From: an uncultured Acidimicrobiales bacterium
GTDB taxonomy: Bacteria > Actinomycetota > Acidimicrobiia > Acidimicrobiales > SHLQ01
NCBI GenBank assembly: GCA_938038815.1
Contig: CALHTF010000003.1
Coordinates: 1-64,000 of the forward strand
DNA length: 64,000 nucleotides
Direction: 5' to 3'
Numbering within the stretch: position 1 is the first letter of the stretch; each line of letters begins with the position of its first letter. Both the position numbers and the translations under genes were made by a program. The notes beneath the pieces were generated by a model. It did not search any database, was not told the origin of the DNA, and worked only from the letters and a program-made list of their open reading frames with translations. This document shows positions 17,760-27,154 of this stretch, one piece after another.

Positions 17760-20225
17760 ATGAAAACCCGCTCGATTCGGTGGGACTCTGGGCCTCCGCC
17801 CGATTCTCCCCTCACAAGGATTACCGTGTCCCCCCACCTTCGTTTTGTTGCTTTGCGCTCTCTGGTAACCGTTAGTCTCGTCGCTGCCTTGCTGAGCCTC
17901 GGCGCGGTTGCTGCACCCACCGCTGGTGCCGCCGAACTCGATGTTCCGCACACCACGCTCGTGCCGGAGGTCCCTCGCATCGACTTCCCCCAAATTCTTG
18001 ACGGCGACGTGTATGCGGTTGAACAGATCGGCAACTGGATCGTGTCTGGTGGCGACTTCACCCAGATCGAACTCTCCGACGGCACCATCGTCGACCAGCC
18101 GTACCTGGTGGCCTTCGATATCGACACCGGTGAGTTGGTTACGAGCTTCGCCCCGGTCCTCGACGGCCAAGTCTTCGCCATCGCCGAAGGCAACCCCGGT
18201 GAGATTTACCTCGGCGGAGCGTTCAACCGAGTCAACGACAAAGCTCGCCGCAAGCTGGTCAAGCTCCACAGCGACGGCAACGTTGTTTCGGGTTGGGTAG
18301 CCCACGCGAGTTCAGCAGTGCACGACATCGACATCACCGATACGGGCCGACTCTTCGTTGGCGGATCGTTCAAGAAGCTCGACGGCGCCGACGTTGAAGT
18401 CGTCGGCGAGGTCGACCCAACCAACGGTCAGGTCATCGCCGACTTCTCTTTCGACTTTGAGGGTGAAGGTGGCTGGTTCTCGGGCGGTCAGTCGACTCGC
18501 CACGTCGAGGCGTTGCCCGGCGGCAACGAACTGCTCGTCGTGCACTCGGCCGAATCGATCGACGGCAACCTGCGCAAGGCAGCTGCGATCTTTGACATCT
18601 CTGACCAACAAAACCCTGTCCTGAGCAACTACTCGATCAACGCCTTCTTCGAGGGGGCTCGGTACGGAGCACTTCCGACCAACGGCGACCTCTCCCCCGA
18701 CGGCTCGTTCTTCGCTATCAGCACCAGCATCGGCGACAACCCGCCGTGGCACGACATGATCCTCACCTTCCCGACCGGTGACCAGCCCGACACGATGCCG
18801 ATGTGGACCCACGCCATGCGCGACTCGGTCTTCGCGGTCGGCGTCTCCAACAACGCCGTGTACGCCGGAGGCCACTTCTGCCACGTCGACGACGGCCCAG
18901 GCGAAACCGTCGAAGGAAACTTCACCGACGTCCGGTGCAGTGGCATCTTCCGCTCCGACGGTATCTATCGCTGGCAGATCGCAGCGCTCGACGTCGCCGA
19001 CGGCACCCCGCTCAACTGGGATCCAGGCTCGAGCGCCGGACGAGGCGTCCAAGAACTCACCGTTACCGACCGAGGCCTGCTCGTCGGCCACGACGGCGTG
19101 CGCCTCGGCGGCCGCAACGTTGGCCGCACCGGGTTCTTCGACTTCGGCGCCGCATCGCTCGACAACCAAGCACCGGTTGTTGGCATCGAGACGCCGACGG
19201 CGGGCGAGGTTGTCGAGAGCCCGTTCACCGTCAGCGGCACCACCTCGGACAACCAGCGAGTTCTGTCGGTCAAGGTTCGCCTCCAGAGCAACACCACCGG
19301 CCAGTGGCTCCAGGGCGACGCCACGTTGGGCGCCACCGCCTATGACTTCACCGTCCCGGTGAACACGCACCCGGGTGTTGTTACTCCGTGGAGCATCGAC
19401 ATCGTCGCTCCCGACGACCAGTTCCGAGTCGAGGCTCGGGCCATCGACTCGGCCGGGCTGGTCTCAAACCAACCGCAGTTCAGCTTTGGTGTTGGCATGA
19501 TTCCCCACCCGACCTGCGTCGCCTCGGTCACCGCCGATGGCGCCGTGGCGTTGACCTGGACCGCCCTCGACGGCGAAGACACGTACTCGGTTCGACGCGA
19601 TGGCAACTTCTTGGCCAGCACCGGTCAGACCTCCTACACCGACACTGCGCCGATTGCCGGCGCCACGCACGACTACCTCATCCGAAGCTTCGATGGCGGC
19701 GTCACCACCGACCTGGACTGTGGCTCGGTCACCATCGATGCCGAACCTGCACCGACCTGCACCCTGGCCCTTGAGGCCGACGGTTCGGTGCGAGCCGAGT
19801 GGACCGCAGTTCCCGGCGAGGACACCTACATCATCCGCCGTAACGGTGCGTTCTACGGAGCGGTAATCAACCAGCTCACCTACACCGACACCGAGCCGGC
19901 CGAGGGCACGAACACCTACGTCATCCGCTCGACTCAGGGCGGCGTGCAGACCAACACCGAGTGCGGCGAGATCACCATCGATCCCCCAGCCGCCCCGACC
20001 TGCACCCTTACCGCCCAGGCCGATGGCACCGTCTTGATCTCGTGGTCCGCGCTCGAGGGCGAAGACAAATACTTCGTTCGCCGAGACGGCAACTTTGTCG
20101 CTGCGGTGCTGAACAACACCAGCTACGTCGACGCACCCGAACCCGGCACCTCCAGCTACGTGATCCGCAGCTTCCGTCAGGGGGTCGGCCAGACCGATGT
20201 CGACTGTGGAGCCATCACGCTCTAA
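17760..20225 (+). CDS. Large secreted protein: N-terminal propeller-like repeats plus Ig-like and three FN3-like C-terminal repeats
   Basis: Signal-like LRSLVTVSLVAALLSLGAVAAPTAGAAE; propeller-like repeats (GGDFTQIE, GGAFNRVND, GGSFKKLDG, GGHFCHVDD); three PTC..DG...GED.Y.VRR.G repeats at the C-terminus; true start may be internal. Confidence 0.65.
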   Translation: MKTRSIRWDSGPPPDSPLTRITVSPHLRFVALRSLVTVSLVAALLSLGAVAAPTAGAAELDVPHTTLVPEVPRIDFPQILDGDVYAVEQIGNWIVSGGDFTQIELSDGTIVDQPYLVAFDIDTGELVTSFAPVLDGQVFAIAEGNPGEIYLGGAFNRVNDKARRKLVKLHSDGNVVSGWVAHASSAVHDIDITDTGRLFVGGSFKKLDGADVEVVGEVDPTNGQVIADFSFDFEGEGGWFSGGQSTRHVEALPGGNELLVVHSAESIDGNLRKAAAIFDISDQQNPVLSNYSINAFFEGARYGALPTNGDLSPDGSFFAISTSIGDNPPWHDMILTFPTGDQPDTMPMWTHAMRDSVFAVGVSNNAVYAGGHFCHVDDGPGETVEGNFTDVRCSGIFRSDGIYRWQIAALDVADGTPLNWDPGSSAGRGVQELTVTDRGLLVGHDGVRLGGRNVGRTGFFDFGAASLDNQAPVVGIETPTAGEVVESPFTVSGTTSDNQRVLSVKVRLQSNTTGQWLQGDATLGATAYDFTVPVNTHPGVVTPWSIDIVAPDDQFRVEARAIDSAGLVSNQPQFSFGVGMIPHPTCVASVTADGAVALTWTALDGEDTYSVRRDGNFLASTGQTSYTDTAPIAGATHDYLIRSFDGGVTTDLDCGSVTIDAEPAPTCTLALEADGSVRAEWTAVPGEDTYIIRRNGAFYGAVINQLTYTDTEPAEGTNTYVIRSTQGGVQTNTECGEITIDPPAAPTCTLTAQADGTVLISWSALEGEDKYFVRRDGNFVAAVLNNTSYVDAPEPGTSSYVIRSFRQGVGQTDVDCGAITL
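19509..20222 (+). repeat. Three in-frame tandem 81-codon (243 nt) repeats
   Basis: Units start at 19509, 19752 and 19995 with PTC[V/T]...DG.V...W.A..GED.Y.[V/I]RR.G..[YF]; exact 243-nt spacing. Confidence 0.75.
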
Positions 20226-21079
20226 CGATCGGCGGCGTCGGGTTCGTCGTAACCCACGTGCCACAACGTGAGCCCTTGAGGCGGCGCAACCTGACCGGCC
20301 TTGGTGCGGTCCTTGGCGTCGAGCATCGTCTTGACGTCGGCGACGGTGAACTTTCCGTGACCGACATCAACCATCGTGCCGACGATCGCTCGAACCATCT
20401 GCTGGCAGAACGACGACGCCGAGATTTCAAACAGCAGCGTGCCTTCGTCCTCGACCGACCACTGCGCGGAAAGTAGTCGGCGTACTCGTGACTTAATCTC
20501 GCCCTCGGCGTTGGTTTGTTTCCGACAGAAGCTGGTGAAGTCGTGCTCGCCGAGCAACGGGGTGATCGCCGCCTGCATCGCCCGCAGGTCGAGCGGCTTA
20601 GGCACCAGCCAGGTCGCCCCGTGTAGGAACGGATTGGGAACGTCTTGGTTCAAGATCCGGTAGCGATAGCTTCTCGACGTCGCGCCGAAGCGAGCATCGA
20701 AGTCGGGAGCGGCCTCAGCAATTGCGCGGATCACGATGTGCGGGCGACACATCTTGTTCAGCGACTTCGCCAGCGCGACCAGGTCGGTCCCGCGGCGAAC
20801 GTCGCAGCTGACCACCTGGCCCCAACCGTGCACCCCACGGTCGGTGCGCCCGGCGCATACCAACGTCAGTTCGTGCCCGAGAACCTTCTCGGCGGCGAGA
20901 CGGATCGTGCCCGCCACGGTCGTCACGCCAACGTTCTCAGCAAATCCCCGGAATGGTGCGCCGTCGTAAGCAACCAGCATCCGCACGCGGGTGAGTTCAC
21001 CGGGGGTCTCGGCGAAGTTGACGTGCGGATCAAACAAACTCACCCCGCCAGTGTCGCTACCGGGTGCCGCGACCGACAA
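20222..21079 (-). CDS. truA: tRNA pseudouridine synthase A
   Basis: RMLVAYDGAPFRGFAENVGVTTVAG, CAGRTDRGVHGWGQVVSCD, FEISASSFCQQMVRAIVGTMVDVG. Confidence 0.93.
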   Translation of the reverse strand: MSVAAPGSDTGGVSLFDPHVNFAETPGELTRVRMLVAYDGAPFRGFAENVGVTTVAGTIRLAAEKVLGHELTLVCAGRTDRGVHGWGQVVSCDVRRGTDLVALAKSLNKMCRPHIVIRAIAEAAPDFDARFGATSRSYRYRILNQDVPNPFLHGATWLVPKPLDLRAMQAAITPLLGEHDFTSFCRKQTNAEGEIKSRVRRLLSAQWSVEDEGTLLFEISASSFCQQMVRAIVGTMVDVGHGKFTVADVKTMLDAKDRTKAGQVAPPQGLTLWHVGYDEPDAADR

Positions 21080-21098
21080 GCCCGCCTAGCGCCAACCG

Positions 21099-22007
21099 CT
21101 AGATCGGTTCGATGGGCGGCACCGTTCCGCAGAAGTACAACGGTCCACCACCAAAGGCAGGGGTGCGTTTGACGCACAGATCGAGCGGTTCGGTGTTGTC
21201 GGCCACCGCAAGGAAGTGAATCATTCCCAGACCCGGGATCGGACCATCACCAAAGATGGAACTGCTCTCGCCAATGTGAAGCCACAGGTCATCGGTGGTA
21301 TCGGCCGTGAGCGTCCAGTAGGTGACGCCGTTAGACACCGTCGACCCAACCGAGCACTCGATCGGGCCGGGAACCACCCCACAGGTCGTCTGTGGGCCAT
21401 CGATTGACGTCGCCACGTTCATGGTCAACGGCACCGTGTTGGTGTGGGGTTGGGTGAAGTACATGGTGCCCAAGCCGCCGCCGAACGGGCCGTCGGCACT
21501 GCCTTCGTAGACGCCGTTGATCCACAGGTGGTGAGGTTCGGTCGAATTGATAAGGACCGACCAGTAGAAGTTAATGCCTATACCGGGTGCCCAGTTGCCC
21601 ACCGAGCAATCGATGGGTTCGTCGTCGCAGTTCGATGTGGTCTCGGCGTCGCACGATTCGGTGGTGGACGTGCTGCCAATAACCGTGTCATTCCCGTCGC
21701 CGCCGATGATCGTGACGAGTTCGCCAGCACCGGTAGCGATCACGTCGTTCACGCAGATCGTGTCGTCGCCACTGCCGGCATCGACGGTGACTGGACCGTT
21801 GGCGATAACGATCACATCGTTACCTTCGGTGGCGGTGTAACTCGATCCACCGGCGGGATCTTCCGCGGCGTCAAAGCCGTAGCCGTGGGTCGCAGCAACG
21901 CCGGCGCACTCGGTCAGGGCCGCCGAGTTCGAAAGGGTCGACGGGTCGTACTCACAGGCCGAACCCACCAAAGCCAACAAGATCAACCGAACAAAGAAAC
22001 GCCGCAT
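21099..22007 (-). CDS. Secreted lipoprotein with short RTX-like (GGxGxD) motif
   Basis: Lipobox-like LLALVGSAC; DAGSGDDTICVND, IIGGDGNDTVIGS. Confidence 0.55.
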   Translation of the reverse strand: MRRFFVRLILLALVGSACEYDPSTLSNSAALTECAGVAATHGYGFDAAEDPAGGSSYTATEGNDVIVIANGPVTVDAGSGDDTICVNDVIATGAGELVTIIGGDGNDTVIGSTSTTESCDAETTSNCDDEPIDCSVGNWAPGIGINFYWSVLINSTEPHHLWINGVYEGSADGPFGGGLGTMYFTQPHTNTVPLTMNVATSIDGPQTTCGVVPGPIECSVGSTVSNGVTYWTLTADTTDDLWLHIGESSSIFGDGPIPGLGMIHFLAVADNTEPLDLCVKRTPAFGGGPLYFCGTVPPIEPI

Positions 22008-22048
22008 GAACCAAACGCTACTCGCGGGCCCCGGTGGACCAAAACGTA

Positions 22049-22079
22049 CAAACCCCCTGGCCAGCGGCCAGAGGGTTTG
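22049..22079 (-). terminator. Hairpin downstream of rplQ (alpha operon terminator candidate)
   Basis: caaaccccctggcc-agc-ggccagagggtttg, one mismatch; minus-strand flank has TTTT. Confidence 0.6.
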
Positions 22080-22108
22080 TCACTTGCGTTTTTCCTTGCG
22101 CCGAAGCT

Positions 22109-22462
22109 CTAGACCAATTCGATCCGAGCCATTGGCGCCTTGTCGCCGGGGCGAGGCCCGAGCTTCAAGATGCGGGTGTAACCACCCGGCCGGTCGGCGT
22201 ATCGGGGACCGATCTCATCAAAGAGTTTCGATGCCATTTCGCGGTCACCGAGAAACTTCACGACCTGGCGATGGTTATGAACATCACCCTTCTTGGCCTT
22301 GGTGATCATCTTCTCGGCGATCGGCCGCATTGCCTTGGCTTTTGCCTCGGTGGTGACGATTCCTTCAGCGGCGATGAGCGACGCTACAAGGTTGGCCATC
22401 ATCGATTTTTGATGGGCTGAGCTGCCGCCGAAGCGGCGGCCTTTCTTTGGACGTGCTGGCAT
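22109..22462 (-). CDS. rplQ: 50S ribosomal protein L17
   Basis: MPARPKKGRRFGGSSAHQKSMMANLVASLIAAEGIVTTEAKAKAMRPIAEKMIT. Confidence 0.97.
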   Translation of the reverse strand: MPARPKKGRRFGGSSAHQKSMMANLVASLIAAEGIVTTEAKAKAMRPIAEKMITKAKKGDVHNHRQVVKFLGDREMASKLFDEIGPRYADRPGGYTRILKLGPRPGDKAPMARIELV

Positions 22463-22465
22463 GAA

Positions 22466-23404
22466 TCAATCCCTCGACCGAAGTGAGAGGCCACGCTCGT
22501 CAAGCTTGACGATGACTTCGTCGAGCGACTTCTGACCAAAGTTGGTAATGGCAAGCAGGTCGTCCTCGGTCTTTTCGAGGAGTTCACCCACGCTGTTGAC
22601 CTGGGCCCGCTTGAGGCAGTTTCGGGGACGCTCGGAGAGTTCGAGGTCCTCGATCGGCAGATCAAGATCGGGCGAACCGGCAGGAGCCTGAGCAACCTCA
22701 CCAAGTTCGAGACCCTGAGGCTCGTCGCTCATCTCTTCGACAAGCTGCACGAGCGTGCGCAAGGTTGCGCCAGCCGAAGCCAAGGCTTCTTGGGGGCTGA
22801 TCGATCCATCGGTCTGGATTTCGAGGGTCAACAGATCAAAGTCCGACGACTGCTCGACCCGGGTCGGCTCAACGCTGACCGCAACGCGACGCACCGGCGA
22901 GAAGATCGCATCGATCGGGATAACACCGATCGTGGGGTTCTCGATCGCCCGTTGCGACGAAACGTAGCCCCGGCCGCGGTCGACGGTGAGGTCGATGGCC
23001 AGGCGGCCCTTGGAGTTCAAGGTGGCGATCGGCAGATCCGGATTCAGGATCTCGATGTCGCTGTGCTCGGCGATGTCGCCCGCGGTGACATCAGCAGCAC
23101 CACGTACGTCAAGACGCAGGGTCACCGGCTCATCGGAGTGGCTGCGGACAACGACGTCCTTGAGCGCCAAGATGATGTCGGTAACGTCTTCGGTGACGCC
23201 CGCGATCGTGTCGAACTCATGCAGTGCATCGTCGAAACGGACCTGGGTGATTGCCGAACCCGGTACCGACGACAAGAGCGTGCGGCGGAGCGAGTTACCA
23301 ATGGTGTAGCCGAAGCCGGGTTCGAGTGGGCCCACTGCAAATGACTGCAGGTTGCCCGACTCTTCGCCAACCGCTTCGACCGTCGGACGCTGAATCGTCA
23401 GCAT
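22466..23404 (-). CDS. rpoA: DNA-directed RNA polymerase subunit alpha
   Basis: FAVGPLEPGFGYTIGNSLRRTLLSSVPGSAITQVRFD...LKRAQVNSVGELLEKTEDDLLAITNFGQKSLDEV. Confidence 0.98.
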   Translation of the reverse strand: MLTIQRPTVEAVGEESGNLQSFAVGPLEPGFGYTIGNSLRRTLLSSVPGSAITQVRFDDALHEFDTIAGVTEDVTDIILALKDVVVRSHSDEPVTLRLDVRGAADVTAGDIAEHSDIEILNPDLPIATLNSKGRLAIDLTVDRGRGYVSSQRAIENPTIGVIPIDAIFSPVRRVAVSVEPTRVEQSSDFDLLTLEIQTDGSISPQEALASAGATLRTLVQLVEEMSDEPQGLELGEVAQAPAGSPDLDLPIEDLELSERPRNCLKRAQVNSVGELLEKTEDDLLAITNFGQKSLDEVIVKLDERGLSLRSRD

Positions 23405-23514
23405 GTTTTCTCCTCGGAACTTCGAAGTCGATCCCCGAAATGGGGGGTGTTACTGGATAGGGAAATGACAGCGCGGAGCTGCCGGACACTCTTGGCCAAA
23501 GCCAAGAAGCGATT

Positions 23515-24132
23515 TTACTTGGAGTAGAGCTCGACGATGAGCTGTTCGCGCACCGGTACGTCGATGTGCTCGCGCAAGGGAAGGTCTCGGATGGTGGCCG
23601 AGAAGCCGTTATCGCCCATGTCGATCCAGGCCGGAGCTTGGCGGTCGAGCACGTCGATGTTCCACTGGATCATCACCATCTCGCGAGACTTGGTCTTGAG
23701 CGTGACGACATCGTCTTTGCGGACCCGGTAGCTGGGCACGTTTACCCGGCGACCGTTGACCTCGATGTGGCCGTGGCTGGTGATCTGGCGGGCCTGCGGG
23801 CGAGTTGCTGCCCAGCCAGCGCGGTACACGACGTTGTCGAGGCGAAGCTCGAGGTACCGAAGCATGTTCTCGCCGGTCACGCCTTCGCGACGGTTGGCCT
23901 CTTCGTAGATGTTGCGGAACTGACGCTCGGTCAGGCCGTAGCTAAAACGAGCCTTTTGTTTTTCTTGAAGCTGAAGCAAGTATTCGCTGACGTTGCCCCG
24001 GCGACGGGTACGACCGTGCTCACCTGGCGGGTAGGGGCGCTTGTCCAGTGCGGCGTTCTCGCCCTTGGTTCCCCAGATGTTGGTGCCAAGACGACGCGAA
24101 ACACGTGCCTTTGGTCCGATGTAACGAGACAT
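23515..24132 (-). CDS. rpsD: 30S ribosomal protein S4
   Basis: MSRYIGPKARVSRRLGTNIWG...RLDNVVYRAGWAATRPQARQITSHGHIEVNG. Confidence 0.97.
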   Translation of the reverse strand: MSRYIGPKARVSRRLGTNIWGTKGENAALDKRPYPPGEHGRTRRRGNVSEYLLQLQEKQKARFSYGLTERQFRNIYEEANRREGVTGENMLRYLELRLDNVVYRAGWAATRPQARQITSHGHIEVNGRRVNVPSYRVRKDDVVTLKTKSREMVMIQWNIDVLDRQAPAWIDMGDNGFSATIRDLPLREHIDVPVREQLIVELYSK

Positions 24133-24135
24133 AAA

Positions 24136-24534
24136 TCAAACCCTCCGACGCTTGGGCGGGCGGCAGCCGTTGTGCGGAATCGGGGTCACATCTTTGATGC
24201 CCGTGACCTCGATGCCGGTGTTCTGAATAGAGCGGATTGCGGTTTCGCGGCCCGAACCAGGGCCCTTGACCTGGACGTCAACTTTGCGCACCCCGTGTTC
24301 CATGGCGTCGCGTGCGGCCTTTTCGGCGGCGAGCTGCGCAGCGTAGGGGGTCGACTTACGCGATCCCTTGAAACCAACGTTGCCGGCCGATGCCCACGAC
24401 AACACGTTGCCCTGCTGATCGGTGATGGCGATGATCGTGTTGTTGAACGAACTCTTGATGTGAGCCACACCGTGGCTGACGTTCTTGCGTTCCTTCTTGC
24501 GGGGCCGACGGCCTCCCGCTGATGGCTTCGCCAC
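24136..24534 (-). CDS. rpsK: 30S ribosomal protein S11
   Basis: [50 protein letters not shown]. Confidence 0.98.
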   Translation of the reverse strand: MAKPSAGGRRPRKKERKNVSHGVAHIKSSFNNTIIAITDQQGNVLSWASAGNVGFKGSRKSTPYAAQLAAEKAARDAMEHGVRKVDVQVKGPGSGRETAIRSIQNTGIEVTGIKDVTPIPHNGCRPPKRRRV

Positions 24535-24911
24535 TACTTCACAACCTTCTTCTTGCCGGCCACAGTCTTCTTTGGGCCCTTACGGGTACGAGCGTTGGTG
24601 TGGGTGCGTTGACCCCGCACCGGAAGACCACGGCGATGCCGCAGGCCTTGGTAGCAACCAATTTCCATCTTGCGCTTGATGTCTTGGCTCACTTCGCGCC
24701 GCAGGTCGCCCTCGACCTTGAGGTGCTCTTCAATCCACGCACGGATCTTGACGATCTCGTCGTCGGTGAGGTCCTTGACCCGGGTCGTCTTGTCGATCCC
24801 GGACTCGGTCAAGATGTCGTTCGACGTCTTGCGGCCGATGCCGTAGATGTAAGTGAGGGAGATCTCCACCCGCTTTTCGCGAGGGATATCAACACCGGAA
24901 ATACGTGCCAT
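24534..24911 (-). CDS. rpsM: 30S ribosomal protein S13
   Basis: [26 protein letters not shown]...[37 protein letters not shown]. Confidence 0.98.
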   Translation of the reverse strand: MARISGVDIPREKRVEISLTYIYGIGRKTSNDILTESGIDKTTRVKDLTDDEIVKIRAWIEEHLKVEGDLRREVSQDIKRKMEIGCYQGLRHRRGLPVRGQRTHTNARTRKGPKKTVAGKKKVVK

Positions 24912-24921
24912 GTTGGTTCTT

Positions 24922-25035
24922 TCAGCCTTGCCGTTGCTTGTGGCGTGGGTTGGTGCAGATAACGCGGACGCGTCCGTGGCGACGGATCACCTTGCAGTTA
25001 TCGCAGATTTTTTTGACGCTTGGTCGTACCTTCAT
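24922..25035 (-). CDS. rpmJ: 50S ribosomal protein L36 (absent from the supplied ORF track because it is short)
   Basis: Manual translation [37 protein letters not shown] between infA and rpsM; Zn-binding C..C..C..H form. Confidence 0.96.
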   Translation of the reverse strand: MKVRPSVKKICDNCKVIRRHGRVRVICTNPRHKQRQG

Positions 25036-25126
25036 CGCACGGCCTTCTGTGAGAAATTACGGACGAACCAACCTGCTTGGTTGGTTCGGGGCGGACTAGT
25101 GAACCAGTCCTGGGACTTCGTTTGAC

Positions 25127-25351
25127 TTACTTGTACCGGTAGGTGATCCGGCCACGCTGTAGGTCATAGGGGGTCAGCTCAACTTGGACACGATCTCCAG
25201 GCAGGATGCGAATGTAGTGCATCCGCATCTTTCCAGATATGTGGGCCAATACTTCGTGGCCGTTTTCAAGCTCGACCCGGAACATTGCGTTGGGCAATGA
25301 TTCGGTAACCGAACCTTCGAGAACGATCGCATCTTCCTTGGGCTTTGGCAG
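25127..25351 (-). CDS. infA: Translation initiation factor IF-1, apparently with a CTG start
   Basis: [80 protein letters not shown] lies 8 nt before CTG; ORF track start 25396 would add a non-conserved [15 protein letters not shown]. Confidence 0.85.
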   Translation of the reverse strand: MPKPKEDAIVLEGSVTESLPNAMFRVELENGHEVLAHISGKMRMHYIRILPGDRVQVELTPYDLQRGRITYRYK

Positions 25352-25587
25352 TGTGCCAACCTCCTGGTGGTAACAATAAGTAGGGCCAACCGGCAACGAA
25401 GTGCGCGGTTGGGCCAGCGATTCAATCTACAGCCCCTAAGAGGCCTCACCAACTCGCGCGCCACTTTGCAGCGGTTACAGCATGATTGCGGTTTTTCGCC
25501 CTTTTGCCCCACCAGCCCCAAACGGCGATGAAGTAGTCGACCATGTGAGCACGTGTTCATGAGGTATCTAGTGGTACGTTACGTCCA

Positions 25588-26361
25588 ATGAGCACCAACG
25601 CCGAGCGTTCAAATGACCAGCCAGCGGTCGACAAAGCGGAGATGACGATCGACGAAGTCGCCCGCGATGCGGAGATCCCTGTCTCAACCGTGCGGATGTA
25701 TCAGAACAAGGGCTTGTTGCACCCTCCCGAAAAACGGGGGCGGGTCGGGTACTACGGCCCCAACCATCGCGATCGATTGCGCCTCATCGCTCACCTGCAG
25801 GATCGCGGCTTCTCCCTGGCCGCTATCAAGGATTCGCTGGACTCGTGGCAACAAGGTAGATCGCTGAATCACCTGCTCGGCGTCGGCGATATCGCCCCGG
25901 AGATGGAACGCGAATCTGTCGACCTATCGGCCGCAGACATGGCCGAGCACTTCGCCGGGATCGAACTCACCCAAGGCGACCTCCAACGAGCAGCATCACT
26001 TGGACTCCTCGAACTGAACGGCTCGGGAGTGACCGTTTCGAATCGAGCACTTCTCGGTGTCGGGCCCGAGGTTGCCCGACTCGGCGTGCCGCTCGCCCGC
26101 ATCCTCGACGAGTACGAAGCGTTGCATGGTTCGGTCGCCCAAATCGCCGAGCGGTTCCGCCAAGTTTTTGACGAAAACATGTGGCAGCCATTCGTCGAGC
26201 GAGGGATGCCGGCTGAGGAGATCGGCGAGATAACCAGCAGCGCGGCAAAACTCACCGAGCTAGCCACCGCGGTGATCACCGCCGAACTCCATCAACGATT
26301 CGCGGAATTCACCGAGAGCTACGTCGAGTCGGCAACCAACTCATCGGCGCAGCCACGATGA
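25588..26361 (+). CDS. MerR-family transcriptional regulator
   Basis: MTIDEVARDAEIPVSTVRMYQNKGLLHPPEKRGRVGYYGPNHRDRLRLIAHLQDRGFSLAAIKDSL. Confidence 0.88.
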   Translation: MSTNAERSNDQPAVDKAEMTIDEVARDAEIPVSTVRMYQNKGLLHPPEKRGRVGYYGPNHRDRLRLIAHLQDRGFSLAAIKDSLDSWQQGRSLNHLLGVGDIAPEMERESVDLSAADMAEHFAGIELTQGDLQRAASLGLLELNGSGVTVSNRALLGVGPEVARLGVPLARILDEYEALHGSVAQIAERFRQVFDENMWQPFVERGMPAEEIGEITSSAAKLTELATAVITAELHQRFAEFTESYVESATNSSAQPR

Positions 26362-26476
26362 AGCCTGTTCGTTCTCTGCACAAGACCTACACAACTGGCC
26401 CAGAACTTCTTCACCAAGGCCGATTCGCCATCCGTACTCTTGGACAGTGCCGCCACATCAGCTACAGGAGTCTTGA

Positions 26477-27154
26477 GTGCCAGCTCGCATCTTGATCATC
26501 GAAGACGAAGAAGACATTGCCAACGCCGTGGCCGACCGGCTTCGCAGCGAAGGGCACGCGGTGTACTTGGCCCACGACGGCGAGGCGGGTGTCGAATCGT
26601 TCCGGTCGATCAAACCCGACCTGGTAGTGCTCGACCTGATGTTGCCAAAGTTGTCGGGCCACGAGGTGTGCAAGAAGATCCAAGCCGAGACCCGCACGCC
26701 GGTACTCATGCTCACCGCCCTCGGCGATGAAACCGATGTCTTGGTCGGGCTCAAGCTCGGCGCCGACGACTACATGACCAAGCCGTTCAGCCCACGCGAA
26801 CTCGCCGCTCGGGTCGACGCCATCTTGCGACGGGTCAACAACGACGCCGAACGCCGAGGCGCCATCTCGACCTGTGGTCTCGAGATCGATATCGACACCC
26901 GCCGGGTCATGGGCGCCGACGGCGAAATCCATCTCACCCCAACCGAGTTCGATCTGCTCGTCGGACTCGCCAAGGCCGATGGCACCGTCCTTAGCCGCGA
27001 GGACCTGCTCACCTCGGTGTGGGGGTACCCCGACGGTTCGGGCGCCCGCACGGTCGACAGCCACATCCGCTCGCTACGTCGCAAGCTGGGCGACGGTGTC
27101 GTCCGCACTGTTCATGGCGTCGGCTACGCAATAGGCGACGAGCCCGCGGCGTGA
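26477..27154 (+). CDS. OmpR-family response regulator
   Basis: RILIIEDEEDIANAVADRL, DLVVLDLMLPKLSGHEV, GADDYMTKPFSPREL, C-terminal winged helix ARTVDSHIRSLRRKLGDGVVRTVHGVGYAI. Confidence 0.93.
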   Translation: MPARILIIEDEEDIANAVADRLRSEGHAVYLAHDGEAGVESFRSIKPDLVVLDLMLPKLSGHEVCKKIQAETRTPVLMLTALGDETDVLVGLKLGADDYMTKPFSPRELAARVDAILRRVNNDAERRGAISTCGLEIDIDTRRVMGADGEIHLTPTEFDLLVGLAKADGTVLSREDLLTSVWGYPDGSGARTVDSHIRSLRRKLGDGVVRTVHGVGYAIGDEPAA

